A stretch of 64,000 nt of DNA. It comes from Chania fonticola_B. Lineage in GTDB: Bacteria; Pseudomonadota; Gammaproteobacteria; Enterobacterales; Enterobacteriaceae. Position 1 is the stretch's first letter. Every line of letters starts with the position of its first letter. The translations under genes and the position numbers were made by a program. Below, in pieces: positions 43,552 through 52,778 of this stretch. The notes under the pieces were generated by a model. It was not told the origin of the DNA. It ran no database searches and worked only from the letters and a program-made list of their open reading frames with translations. The stretch lies in the NCBI RefSeq assembly GCF_048537545.1, contig NZ_CP183218.1; one strand, 5' to 3'.

Positions 43552-46242
43552 ATGAAAGCGCATCACTCTCATAGCTACCCACTACTCAGTGCATTACTGT
43601 TTTTCTTTTTCGTGTCCTGGTCCTCAACTGGCTCTTTGCTCTCGATCTGGTTGCACCAGGAAGTGGGGCTGAAAGCGGGAGATACCGGTATTATCTACGC
43701 GGTGTTGTCCGTCTCCGCGCTATTGGCGCAAATCTGCTACGGCTTTATCCAGGATAAACTCGGCCTGCGTAAAAACCTGCTCTGGACCCTGACCGGGTTG
43801 TTAATCCTTTCCGGACCAGCCTATTTATTGTTTAGTTATCTGTTACAAATCAATATATTGCTCGGAAGTCTCTTCGGTGGGATTTATATCGGCATAACCT
43901 TTAACGGCGGTATCGGCGTGCTGGAATCGTATACCGAACGCGTGGCGCGCCAGAGCCAGTTCGAATTCGGCAAGGCGCGGATGTGGGGATCGCTGGGCTG
44001 GGCGGTAGCGACCTTCTTCGCAGGGCTCCTGTTTAACATCAACCCGAAACTAAACTTCGCAGTCTCCAGCTGTGCCGGTCTGGTGTTCTTTATCCTGCTG
44101 GCGCGGCTGCGGGTGTCTTCTGCACCGCACGCGATGCAGGAGGCGGTGTCCGGTGGCAAAGTGAAGCTGGATGACGTGCTGCGTCTGCTGACGCTACCGC
44201 GCTTCTGGGCGCTGGTGTTTTTCGTCATCGGTACCTGTATTTACGGCGTTTACGATCAGCAGTTCCCGGTTTACTTCTCTTCACAATTCGCCACGTTGCA
44301 GGAAGGCAACGCCATGTACGGTTACCTCAACTCGTTCCAGGTATTCCTCGAAGCCGCCGGGATGTTCTGCGCCCCGTGGTTGGTTAACCGCATCGGTGCG
44401 AAAAATGGCCTGATTTTCGCCGGGATGGTGATGGCGTTGCGTATGGTGGCCTCCGGGCTGGTCGAAGGGCCGCTGCTGATTTCCATCACTAAACTGTTGC
44501 ACGCGGTAGAACTGCCGATTCTGCTGGTCGCTATCTTTAAATACAACAGCTTGAATTTCGACAAACGCCTGTCTGCCACCCTCTATCTGGTGGGGTTCGC
44601 CTGCACCAGCTCGGTTATCGCCTCGGTACTGTCGCCGCTGGCAGGCTATAGCTACGAAAAATACGGCTTTGCCCAGTCCTATCTGATTATGGGACTACTG
44701 GTGTTCTGCACCACCTTTATCTCCATCTTCCTGTTGCGCTCCAGTAAGTTATCTTCAGATCCTCTGATGTCGCAACCTTCCGCTTTAAGATTGAAAAGAG
44801 TAAAGACTATGACGTATTCAATATCCAAGGCTGAACAGGAACTGCAGGCTAAACGTGAAACGCTGAACTTGCGTTGGTATCCGCGCTACCACCTTGCCGC
44901 GCGCGCGGGCTGGATTAACGATCCTAACGGTCTGGTCTGGTTTGACGGTTGGTATCACGCTTTTTACCAGCATCATCCGTATTCCACGCAGTGGGGGCCG
45001 ATGCACTGGGGCCATGCGCGCAGTAAAGATCTGGTTCATTGGGAGCACCTGCCGGTCGCGTTGGCTCCGGAAGGCCCGGAAGATAAAGACGGCTGCTTCT
45101 CTGGCTCGGCGGTTGTTGATGGCGATACTCTGGCGTTGATTTATACCGGGCATAAATTCCATGGCGACACCAGCGATGAGGCTAACCTTTATCAGGTGCA
45201 GTGTCTTGCGACTAGCCGCGACGGGGTCTGCTTTGAGCGTCAGGGGATCGTGGTAGATACTCCGCCGGGTCTGCACCATTTCCGCGATCCTAAGGTGTGG
45301 CGTGAAGGGGATAGCTGGTACATGATAGTTGGCGCTCGCGATGGCGAGACCGGCCAGGTGCGCCTGTACCGTTCGGAGGACCTGCATCAGTGGCATGATG
45401 CAGGTGTCCTTGATGAGGCGGAAAAAGAGATGGGCTATATGTGGGAGTGCCCAGATTTCTTCACCCTCGGGGATAAACGCATCCTGATGTTTTCTCCTCA
45501 GGGGATGGCGGCTGAAGGTTTCAACAACCGTAATCTGTTCCAGAGCGGCTATCTGCTCGGTGAATGGCAGCCGGGGCAGCCGTTTGTTCGCAAAAGCGAG
45601 TTTATTGAACTCGACCACGGCCACGATTTTTATGCACCGCAAAGCTTCCTGACTCCCGATGGCCGCCGCATCGTTATCGGCTGGCTGGATATGTGGGAAT
45701 CGCCGTTGCCCGAACAGCAAGATGGCTGGGCGGGAATGCTCTCTCTTCCGCGAGAACTGAGCCTCGGCGCAGATAACCGTCTGCAAATGCGTCCGGCCAA
45801 AGAGGTAGAAGGTCTGCGCGGCGCATGGTTCCCATGGCCAGTGAGTACGTTGAAAAATCAGCAGACCACGATGGTAGAAAACTGCGAAGCGATGGAGGTG
45901 ATCCTAAACTGGGATTGTGCTAACAGCAGCGCAGAACAGTATGGCATCAGCTTCGGCGAGGGGCTGCGCGTTTATGTCGATGCGCAGATGCAGCGTCTGG
46001 TTCTGGAGCGCCGTTATCCGCAGTATGGCCTTTGCGGGGTACGTAGCGTACCGTTGACAGCCGGAGCATCGCTGAAACTGCGGTTGTTCTTTGATAGCTC
46101 CTCCGTGGAAGTTTTTGCTAATGATGGCGAAGCGTGCCTCAGCAGTCGTATTTACCCGGACGCTGCGCGCCGTGAGCTAATGCTATTTGCCTGGAGCGGT
46201 TCGGCCTCCCTATCAGATGCGGGGGCCTGGCAGCTCGAATAA
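43552..46242 (+). CDS. cscBA: Sucrose permease CscB fused in frame to sucrose hydrolase CscA
   Basis: One reading frame of 896 residues joins two proteins that are separate in E. coli. Residues 1-411 are CscB, a LacY-type sucrose/H+ symporter with 12 spans, with QDKLGLRKNLLW after span 2 and LNSFQVFLEAAGMFCAPWLVNRIGAKN in the second half. Residues 420-896 are a complete GH32 invertase, 477 residues like E. coli CscA, with WINDPNGL (nucleophile Asp457), FRDP (578-580) and WECPD (acid/base Glu632). The linker SALRLKRVKT is short. ATG 44809, the normal CscA start, has AAGAG eight bases upstream and could start free enzyme. Removing one T from the TTT at 44784-44786 would give a stop right after CscB. 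I start at ATG 43552; ATG 43519 is less likely. Confidence 0.85.
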   Translation: MKAHHSHSYPLLSALLFFFFVSWSSTGSLLSIWLHQEVGLKAGDTGIIYAVLSVSALLAQICYGFIQDKLGLRKNLLWTLTGLLILSGPAYLLFSYLLQINILLGSLFGGIYIGITFNGGIGVLESYTERVARQSQFEFGKARMWGSLGWAVATFFAGLLFNINPKLNFAVSSCAGLVFFILLARLRVSSAPHAMQEAVSGGKVKLDDVLRLLTLPRFWALVFFVIGTCIYGVYDQQFPVYFSSQFATLQEGNAMYGYLNSFQVFLEAAGMFCAPWLVNRIGAKNGLIFAGMVMALRMVASGLVEGPLLISITKLLHAVELPILLVAIFKYNSLNFDKRLSATLYLVGFACTSSVIASVLSPLAGYSYEKYGFAQSYLIMGLLVFCTTFISIFLLRSSKLSSDPLMSQPSALRLKRVKTMTYSISKAEQELQAKRETLNLRWYPRYHLAARAGWINDPNGLVWFDGWYHAFYQHHPYSTQWGPMHWGHARSKDLVHWEHLPVALAPEGPEDKDGCFSGSAVVDGDTLALIYTGHKFHGDTSDEANLYQVQCLATSRDGVCFERQGIVVDTPPGLHHFRDPKVWREGDSWYMIVGARDGETGQVRLYRSEDLHQWHDAGVLDEAEKEMGYMWECPDFFTLGDKRILMFSPQGMAAEGFNNRNLFQSGYLLGEWQPGQPFVRKSEFIELDHGHDFYAPQSFLTPDGRRIVIGWLDMWESPLPEQQDGWAGMLSLPRELSLGADNRLQMRPAKEVEGLRGAWFPWPVSTLKNQQTTMVENCEAMEVILNWDCANSSAEQYGISFGEGLRVYVDAQMQRLVLERRYPQYGLCGVRSVPLTAGASLKLRLFFDSSSVEVFANDGEACLSSRIYPDAARRELMLFAWSGSASLSDAGAWQLE

Positions 46243-46422
46243 TCTATTTATATGTCAGGGATGTGGTAAATAAAGTATTACGCATGCGGGTACCGCATCC
46301 CGAACGATTTAAAGCATAGATTTAAATGTGTTAACAACCCGTTTGTCATAGCGGGTGGATAATTATTGTCTTCATCATCGAGTTTCACCCATAAATATAA
46401 ATTAAATAATAATGGATTAACG

Positions 46423-47790
46423 ATGAAAAATAATGATGGTTTACAGGTAAAAAAAGTCCGGGTCGGCTGTTTGCTCACGTTTTTAGCAAGCGCTTGCGCG
46501 AACGCTCAAGCACCTCTATCTATCGAGGAGCGATTGGCGCATCTGGAACAGCGACTGAAAGAGACCGAGCAGCGGGCCGTCCGTGCGGAGACGGAGATTC
46601 GTGCGCTGAAACGGCAGGACAAACCGGTAACGGTGGCCAGCGCGACGCCGACCGAACCGGCATTACGGCTTAATGACTATGGCGAATTAAAATTCTATGG
46701 TGACGTTGAGTTTAATATGGATGGCGCTAGCCGTACCGGCAGCCTGACCTCGTTGAAAACCAGCGCTAATAAAAACTGGGCGCCAGGCGATAAAGAACGC
46801 TGGGATATTAACGGGCGTATATTGCTTGGCTTTGATGGATTACGTAAAGGGTCGAATGGGAAATATGCCGGTTTCAGCGTACAGCCGCTGGCGGATATGA
46901 ATGGCAAAATGAATCTTGATGATGCGGCATTTTTCTTCGGCCAGCAAGATGACTGGAAGATTAAAATGGGTCGTTTTGAGGCCTTTGATATGTTTCCGCT
47001 TAATCAGGATACCTTTATTGAATATTCTGGTAATACGGCCAATGACCTGTATTCCGACGGCTACGGTTACATTTACATGATGAAAGAGGGGCGCGGGCGC
47101 AGCAGCAGCGGCGGCAACTTCCTGCTCAGTAAAACACTTGATAACTGGTATTTTGAAGTGAATACGCTGGTGGAGGACGGCAGTTCGCTGTTTGTCGACC
47201 AGAACTATCACGGCAACGCGCTGGATAGCCGTAAAAACGTGGTTTACGTGCGCCCTGTTGCCGCGTGGCAATCCGGCGAGTGGTCGGTGGCTGCAGCGCT
47301 GGAGAGCAACCTCGTTAATAATGCCTACGGCTATCAGAATCAGCAAGGCATTTGGGTCGACCAGTCCAGGCGTACCGGCTACGGTATGACCATGAGCTGG
47401 AATACGCTGAAAACCGATACGCAGAACGGGGCGGTGGTGAACCTGAGCACCGCATATCTTGATGCGACGGATGAAAAGAACTTCAGCGCCGGTATCAATG
47501 CGCTATGGCATCGCGTTGAGCTGGGCTATATCTACGCGCATAACAAAATCGACCGTTTCAATATGAACAGTGTGAATGCTGACTGTGACAGCGATTGCGC
47601 GATCCTGGCACCGGGAAACTACGATATCCACACCATTCATACCTCCTGGCAACTGCCGAATATTATGGATATGCCAAACTTTAATACCTACCTAGGGGCT
47701 TATGCTTCCTGGCTGGATGCTTCGACGATAAATCCAGGTGACACCGATATGCGCTATGGCATGAGGGTGCGCTTCAAATATTTATTCTAA
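46423..47790 (+). CDS. ScrY/RafY-type sugar porin
   Basis: This 455-residue outer-membrane precursor starts at ATG 46423 with a signal peptide ending NAQA. A short coiled coil follows (ERLAHLEQRLKETEQRAVRAETEIRALKRQ, about residues 36-66), as in ScrY. The 18-stranded glycoporin domain runs from LNDYGELKFYGDVEFNMDGASR to the terminal FKYLF. Porins of this family let sucrose and raffinose across the outer membrane. Length is closer to RafY (464) than ScrY (505). It lies 180 bp after the permease-hydrolase gene and 23 bp before the kinase. A porin is absent from the E. coli csc cluster. Confidence 0.88.
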   Translation: MKNNDGLQVKKVRVGCLLTFLASACANAQAPLSIEERLAHLEQRLKETEQRAVRAETEIRALKRQDKPVTVASATPTEPALRLNDYGELKFYGDVEFNMDGASRTGSLTSLKTSANKNWAPGDKERWDINGRILLGFDGLRKGSNGKYAGFSVQPLADMNGKMNLDDAAFFFGQQDDWKIKMGRFEAFDMFPLNQDTFIEYSGNTANDLYSDGYGYIYMMKEGRGRSSSGGNFLLSKTLDNWYFEVNTLVEDGSSLFVDQNYHGNALDSRKNVVYVRPVAAWQSGEWSVAAALESNLVNNAYGYQNQQGIWVDQSRRTGYGMTMSWNTLKTDTQNGAVVNLSTAYLDATDEKNFSAGINALWHRVELGYIYAHNKIDRFNMNSVNADCDSDCAILAPGNYDIHTIHTSWQLPNIMDMPNFNTYLGAYASWLDASTINPGDTDMRYGMRVRFKYLF

Positions 47791-47813
47791 AATTGGGTGG
47801 TTAAGGAAACACT

Positions 47814-48776
47814 ATGAAACTGTGGACAATTGGCGATGCGGTAATCGACTTATTACCTCAGCCAGATAGGCAATATAAAGCTTGTGCTGGTGGTGCGCCG
47901 TTAAATGTTGCTGTGGGTGCAGCTCGTTTGGGATGTGATTGTGGTTTTATTGGCAGAGTCGGTGATGACCCATTTGGCCACTTTCTCCAGCAAACTCTCT
48001 ATTCAGAGGGAGTCGCAACGCAGTATATACAATTTGATGAGCACTATCATACCAGTACCGTGCTGGTAGCTCTGGGGGATGATGGCGATCGCAGTTTTAC
48101 ATTTCTGGTAAATCCTTCTGCCGACCAGTTTTTATCCTCTAAAAATCTACCCGATTTTGAGGATGATATATTGCACTTTTGTTCGTTGGCTCTGGTTGCC
48201 AAGCAGAGCCGGGAGACCTTGGTCAAGGCGATGAGCTTAATAAAGCAACGCGGTGGCATGTTGAGCTTTGATGTCAACCTGCGGGAGACAATGTGGGAAA
48301 ACCCACAGGAGATGCTGGCAACGGTAACGCAATTTGCTAATCAGTCCGATGTTTTAAAACTTTCAGAAGAAGAATTATACTGGATAACCGGTACTACTCA
48401 TGATGAAAAAGCGTTGGAAATACTAAAGAGATTTCCTTCTAGCCTCAAAATTGTCACCTGTGGTATCCAAGGGGCTATTGTCTTATGGCAAGACTTGGTC
48501 ATACACGTAGACTCGTACAAGGTGAACAGTTTAGATACGACGGGGGCAGGAGATGCCTTTATCGCTGGGCTATTGGCAAATATCTCTCTTGGAAATGGTT
48601 TGCTTGATTTTGAACAATTAAAATTAGCCCTGACGCAAGCCAGCGCCTGTGGCGCGCTGGCGACGACACAAAAAGGAGCTTTATCAGCATTACCCGATGC
48701 GGAGGGGGTTAAACGTTTTATTGGATCTGAGTATAGACTGACATTTAAGGTTAATTCTATAAACCTTCTTGAGTGA
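47814..48776 (+). CDS. PfkB-family fructokinase (CscK/ScrK type)
   Basis: This 320-residue ribokinase-family enzyme has the N-terminal sugar site AGGAPLNVAVGAARLG (25-40) and the C-terminal catalytic signature DTTGAGDAF (241-249, base Asp247). It should phosphorylate the fructose released by the hydrolase to fructose 6-phosphate. AAGGAAACACT is a strong ribosome site. By eye the gene is clearly more AT-rich than cscR and cscBA, which suggests a different origin within the cluster. It could be called cscK or scrK; sequence alone does not decide. Confidence 0.88.
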   Translation: MKLWTIGDAVIDLLPQPDRQYKACAGGAPLNVAVGAARLGCDCGFIGRVGDDPFGHFLQQTLYSEGVATQYIQFDEHYHTSTVLVALGDDGDRSFTFLVNPSADQFLSSKNLPDFEDDILHFCSLALVAKQSRETLVKAMSLIKQRGGMLSFDVNLRETMWENPQEMLATVTQFANQSDVLKLSEEELYWITGTTHDEKALEILKRFPSSLKIVTCGIQGAIVLWQDLVIHVDSYKVNSLDTTGAGDAFIAGLLANISLGNGLLDFEQLKLALTQASACGALATTQKGALSALPDAEGVKRFIGSEYRLTFKVNSINLLE

Positions 48777-48842
48777 AATGCAGCAGACCTATTGTAATAT
48801 AAGATGTCTATAAGTCAGTTAAAATGGATATCGTCGGAAAGC

Positions 48843-49376
48843 ATGAAAATTAACGTGGTGGGCACCAGCGGCAGCGGTAAAAGCACCGTTGCCCGCCAAT
48901 TGGCGCAAAAGCTGGCCGTACCTTATATCGAGATGGATAAGCTTTACTGGCGGCCAAACTGGCAAGGTGCCTCGGATGACGAGTTTTTGCATCTGGTCGA
49001 ACAGGCGTTGGTATCAGCCCCTGCGGGGTGGGTATTGGATGGCAACTATACCCGGACCAAAGCCGTGAAATGGCGGGACGTTGATTGGGTTGTCTGGGTT
49101 GACTACGGACTCTGTCGCACGCTGTGGCAGGCGGTTCGCCGCGCAGCGGTGCGGGCTTGGCACCAGACTGAGCTATGGCCCGATACTGGCAATTGCGAGA
49201 GCTTTCGCCGGTCTTTCTTTAGCCGTGAGTCGATCATCCTGTGGACCCTCAAAACCTACCGCAAGAATCGTATAAAGTATCTGGCAGAGCAGCAGGATGC
49301 CGCCAATCGCCATATTCGTTTTATCCAACTGCGCTCTCCGGCGGAAACCGCGGCTTTTCTGGCTAGCCTCTGCTAG
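48843..49376 (+). CDS. P-loop nucleotide kinase-like protein (FlaR/adenylate kinase-like)
   Basis: ATG 48843 after CGGAAAGC gives 177 residues starting MKINVVGTSGSGKSTVARQLA, a classic Walker A at the N-terminus. Acceptor-site-like segments PYIEMDKLYWRPNW and WVLDGNYTRTK follow. The family is annotated variously as adenylate kinase-like, shikimate kinase-like or topology-modulation protein; no substrate is established. It follows the sucrose cluster by 66 bp but shows no functional link to it. Confidence 0.8.
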   Translation: MKINVVGTSGSGKSTVARQLAQKLAVPYIEMDKLYWRPNWQGASDDEFLHLVEQALVSAPAGWVLDGNYTRTKAVKWRDVDWVVWVDYGLCRTLWQAVRRAAVRAWHQTELWPDTGNCESFRRSFFSRESIILWTLKTYRKNRIKYLAEQQDAANRHIRFIQLRSPAETAAFLASLC

Positions 49377-49646
49377 AGAGCTTTATTCGATTCAGCTTTT
49401 TATGTTCACTAGGTATGGAACTCTGTCTAAGCTGAACTTGCTTCAGCTATAAACATGATCTTTATCTGATTAATTTGTTAGATATGATTCAGTATTCATA
49501 ATTTTTCCCGCTATAAGTCACGAAAATTTTGTTTTTTCCATGCTCATTGTAGAAAAAGTGACCCTCATCGCATTTTAAAATGGGCTAAGAACTTAGTTTG
49601 TGATGGCTTTGCTAAAACCATTCAGCTAACCAGGAAGGAACAATAA
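49377..49646. other. AT-rich intergenic region
   Basis: These 270 bp separate the P-loop protein from the DUF4432 gene. I see no coding frame with a ribosome site and no clear hairpin. CAGGAAGGA just before 49647 is the ribosome site of the next gene. Confidence 0.5.
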
Positions 49647-50852
49647 ATGAACAAGCTTACTGTACTTTCGCTCGCTATCTCCTTGATTTCTGGCTATGCC
49701 GGTGCTCAAACTATCGTATTGACCGACAGTGAGAACGGTATTGAACTTGGCAATTGGCGGATTGACAGCTCACAGCTGAAAATTCCCGCACCGCGTTTCA
49801 GCCTGCAACAGCAAGTCTTGCACGGTGGCAAGCAAGAGGGATCGAAAGTCCTTACCCTGACGAGTGAGGGGTTGACCATCACTCTTAGCCCAACGCGCGG
49901 TATGGATATTCTGCATGTCAACGGTTCCGGCGTAAGGCTGGGGTGGGATTCGCCGGTGACCGAAGTGGTCAATCCGGCTTATATCAACCTGGAGAGTCGC
50001 AATGGGCTGGGTTGGCTTGACGGCTTTAACGAAATGATGGTGCGCTGCGGCTACGAATGGACCGGGCATCCGGGCGTAGAGAACGGCACACTGTATACGT
50101 TACATGGCCGTGCAGGAAATACTCCGGCTTCCAAGGTGGTGGTGGATATTGCTGAAAAAGCGCCGTATGAAATCCGTATCCGCGGCCTGCTGAAAGAGAA
50201 TACCTTTAAGAAAAGTAATCTGGAAACCTGGACTGAGCTGCGTTACGTTCCCGGCACGCAGCAGTTTACGGTTCACGATCGTCTAACCAATCATGCTGAT
50301 TATCCGCGTGACTATCAGATTATTTATCACAGTAACTTCGGTAAGCCGCTGCTGGAAGAGGGAGCCGTGTTCAGTGCGGCAATCAAGGAGATTTCGCCGT
50401 TTAATGATTATGCCAAGGGCGGTTTGAAAGACTGGCATACTTACCAGGGGCCTACCAAAGGCTTCGATGAGATGGTGTTCAACATAGTGCCTTACAGTGA
50501 TCCGCAAGGAAAAACCTTGGCGATGATGAACAACAAGAAAGGGGATCGGGGAGTGGCAATTGGTTTTGATACCCGCCAGTTACCGGTTTTGACGTTGTGG
50601 AAAAACACGGATACTGAACGTCAGGGCTATGTTACCGGGATCGAGCCAGGGACCAGCTATGCGTATCCGGTAAAAATCGAACGTGAGCAGGGGCGAATCA
50701 AACAGTTACAGCCCGGAAAGAGTACCGATTTCGAGCTGACTTACACTTTGCTGAAAAATGCTGAACAAGTAAAAGAGTACCAAAACAGGATAAAAACGCT
50801 GCAAGGTGACCGTGCCGTTAAACTGGTCGATACTCCAATTGCAGTGGAATAG
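49647..50852 (+). CDS. Periplasmic DUF4432 (aldose epimerase-like) protein
   Basis: The 401-residue protein has a signal peptide ending YAGAQ. A galactose-mutarotase-like beta-sandwich follows, with LSPTRGMDILHVNGSGVRLGWDSPV early and NGTLYTLHGRAGNTPA in the middle. YHSNFGKPLLEEGAVFSA is the family's metal or sugar-site segment. DUF4432 proteins are aldose 1-epimerase relatives of unproven activity, often next to sugar catabolic genes. The strong ribosome site AGGAAGGAACAA fixes the start. A convergent YhcH-type protein follows. Confidence 0.85.
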   Translation: MNKLTVLSLAISLISGYAGAQTIVLTDSENGIELGNWRIDSSQLKIPAPRFSLQQQVLHGGKQEGSKVLTLTSEGLTITLSPTRGMDILHVNGSGVRLGWDSPVTEVVNPAYINLESRNGLGWLDGFNEMMVRCGYEWTGHPGVENGTLYTLHGRAGNTPASKVVVDIAEKAPYEIRIRGLLKENTFKKSNLETWTELRYVPGTQQFTVHDRLTNHADYPRDYQIIYHSNFGKPLLEEGAVFSAAIKEISPFNDYAKGGLKDWHTYQGPTKGFDEMVFNIVPYSDPQGKTLAMMNNKKGDRGVAIGFDTRQLPVLTLWKNTDTERQGYVTGIEPGTSYAYPVKIEREQGRIKQLQPGKSTDFELTYTLLKNAEQVKEYQNRIKTLQGDRAVKLVDTPIAVE

Positions 50853-50896
50853 CGTCTGGTGAGGGGGAAGCCGGTCAAGCGACCGGCTCTTTAGCG

Positions 50897-51364
50897 TCAA
50901 AGCAGCAGTTCGTAGTGGACTTTCACCACCACTTTCTTGATGTTTTTTGTTCCAGCTATCTGGCATCCGGGCTTGTGTGGCTCCAATGGGAAAAAGATCA
51001 CGTACATGCCCGGCGTCAGATTCAGGGTTTGCGCGCCGCGTTTGATATCCAGCCATTGCAGATCTTTGCTTTCATCGTAAGGATCGTTGCTTTCCCAACT
51101 GTCTGGCAGGCCAAAATCGATCCGCTCTTCGCCGCCGATCAGGATCTGGATATCCAGATACTCCTGGTGAAGCTCGGCGCGTTTGCTTTCTGCTGGCTCC
51201 GTCATTAGCTCCATCACGTTCATAAACACCCGATCACCATCGATCTCGTGCCGGCCCAACGGCAGGTTAGGCAAATCATACTGACGTACGGTATTGAGGA
51301 TATTGGCTAAAGCGGGTGAGAGACCACGCCCGAAGCGGGGGTTGTACAAACTGCCATAGATCAT
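50897..51364 (-). CDS. YhcH/YjgK/YiaL family protein
   Basis: This 155-residue cupin-fold protein carries the family markers HQEYLDIQILIGGEERIDFG and MYVIFFPLEPHKPGCQI with metal-binding His and Glu residues. E. coli relatives include NanQ (YhcH), which speeds sialic-acid anomerisation, EbgC and YiaL. A sugar anomerase-like role is inferred. It converges with the DUF4432 gene, another sugar-epimerase relative, 44 bp away. AGGGAG precedes the start codon. Confidence 0.9.
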   Translation of the reverse strand: MIYGSLYNPRFGRGLSPALANILNTVRQYDLPNLPLGRHEIDGDRVFMNVMELMTEPAESKRAELHQEYLDIQILIGGEERIDFGLPDSWESNDPYDESKDLQWLDIKRGAQTLNLTPGMYVIFFPLEPHKPGCQIAGTKNIKKVVVKVHYELLL

Positions 51365-51497
51365 CCTGATGCTCCCTAATAAATAAAAGACTTGCTGAGA
51401 GTATGTCTATTATTGTTCAGGAAAAAAGTTAACTGGCTTGCAATCATACAACCTTTTGAGCGAGGCGCCGGAGGCTTGCTGCCAGGCGCCAGCGGGC

Positions 51498-52385
51498 TCA
51501 CGAGAGGCTTTCAACTTTTGGCTTGGGTTTGATGGTTAGCGTGGCCCCCATCGAGGCGGTAATGATGGCGGCCAATGCCAACCATTGCGTTTGGTTTAGG
51601 TGTTCGTTGAGGAAGATCATGCCGGAAAGGGCGGCCATTGCCGGTTCCAGACTCATCAGGGTGCCAAAGGTACGGGCGGGGATCTTGGGTAACGCGATAA
51701 TTTCCAACGAGTAAGGCAACGCGGTAGACAGCACCGCGACGGCCAACGCTACCGGTAGAATATCCACGTTCAACAGCGCACTGCCGGTTTGCCAGGCACC
51801 GATCGGGCAGAATACGATGGCGGCGATCAATGACCCCACGGCTACGGTGCCCGGTCCGTGATCTCCCCCGGCCTTCTGGCCGAAAATAATGTATATCGCC
51901 CAGCAGGCACCGGCACCCAACGCACAGGCTGCCCCCACGGGATCGATACTGCCCATATCGTGGCCAAGCGGCAGCAGAAACCACAAACCGGCAATCGCCA
52001 GCGCCACCCAGATAAAATCGATCGGGCGGCGGGAAGAGAACATTGCCACCGCTAGCGGACCGGTAAACTCCAGCGCCACCGCAATGCCCAGTGGCACCGT
52101 GCGTAATGAAAGATAAAACAGGTAGTTCATCGCCCCCAGTGACAGACCATAGATCAGCAATGGCAACCGGCTACCGGCGGCGAAACGCATGCGCCACGGA
52201 CGGAAAATGATAAACAGGATCAGCGTACCGATGCTCAGGCGTAGGGTGGTGATGCCTTCGGCACCCACCAGCGGGAACAGGCTTTTGGCTAATGAAGCCC
52301 CGCTCTGGATCGAGATCATTGCAATGATCAGTAAACACACGGGCACCAGCGTGGAAGACGCTTTAGTGGTTACAGACGAAGACAT
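51498..52385 (-). CDS. rhtA: Threonine/homoserine exporter RhtA
   Basis: This 295-residue EamA-family exporter has the same length as E. coli RhtA and matches it closely: IQSGASLAKSLFPLVGAEGITTLRLSIGTLI, LGAMNYLFYLSLRTVPLGIAVALEFTGPLAVA, and LSTALPYSLEIIAL. It exports threonine and homoserine. Start 52385 is set by homology; the frame extends 135 bases further upstream without resemblance. In E. coli it lies between dps and ompX; here the sucrose block is inserted between dps and rhtA. Confidence 0.95.
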   Translation of the reverse strand: MSSSVTTKASSTLVPVCLLIIAMISIQSGASLAKSLFPLVGAEGITTLRLSIGTLILFIIFRPWRMRFAAGSRLPLLIYGLSLGAMNYLFYLSLRTVPLGIAVALEFTGPLAVAMFSSRRPIDFIWVALAIAGLWFLLPLGHDMGSIDPVGAACALGAGACWAIYIIFGQKAGGDHGPGTVAVGSLIAAIVFCPIGAWQTGSALLNVDILPVALAVAVLSTALPYSLEIIALPKIPARTFGTLMSLEPAMAALSGMIFLNEHLNQTQWLALAAIITASMGATLTIKPKPKVESLS

Positions 52386-52778
52386 CCTTTCTGGCCTTAT
52401 GGAGCTCCCCAACGTCTGGGAAGGTATTGAGTACAGGTGTTGCACAGTGTAAAGGAATTGGCAGCAAGGTGTTGGCGAAAAACGGGGGGCCGAGTTGAAT
52501 CTGTCAAAAATATGCGCCAACTTGGTTCAAGCAAGCAATAAGTGCGCTTTTTTTAAGAGTATTCTGGAACTCAGATAGGTGATTCGCGTCACAAAAAGGA
52601 GTATAATTCGCGAAAAATGTAGGGAAATTAGCATGCTATAGTGTTCTTGAAATCTTCTGTTACACGATATAAAGATTTAGACACTCATTTAAAGGCAGAG
52701 TTTCACGCTAATTTTTGCTATATTTTCAATGTATGAGAAATTGAAGCACTTTAATAATAAAACGCGTTTGAGGTGGTT
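52386..52778 (+). promoter_or_regulatory. Divergent region rhtA / ompX
   Basis: In this 393-bp gap TATAAT at 52602-52607, with a poor -35 (GTGATT at 52579), is a candidate ompX promoter that would give a leader of about 165 bases. GAGGTGGTT precedes the ompX start; in E. coli the small RNA CyaR pairs at this kind of site. I saw no further gene in the gap. Confidence 0.4.

Noticed and set aside
44818..45786. Antisense open frame of 322 codons across the CscA part
   Set aside because: It is opposite conserved GH32 catalytic motifs and has no family resemblance or ribosome site.
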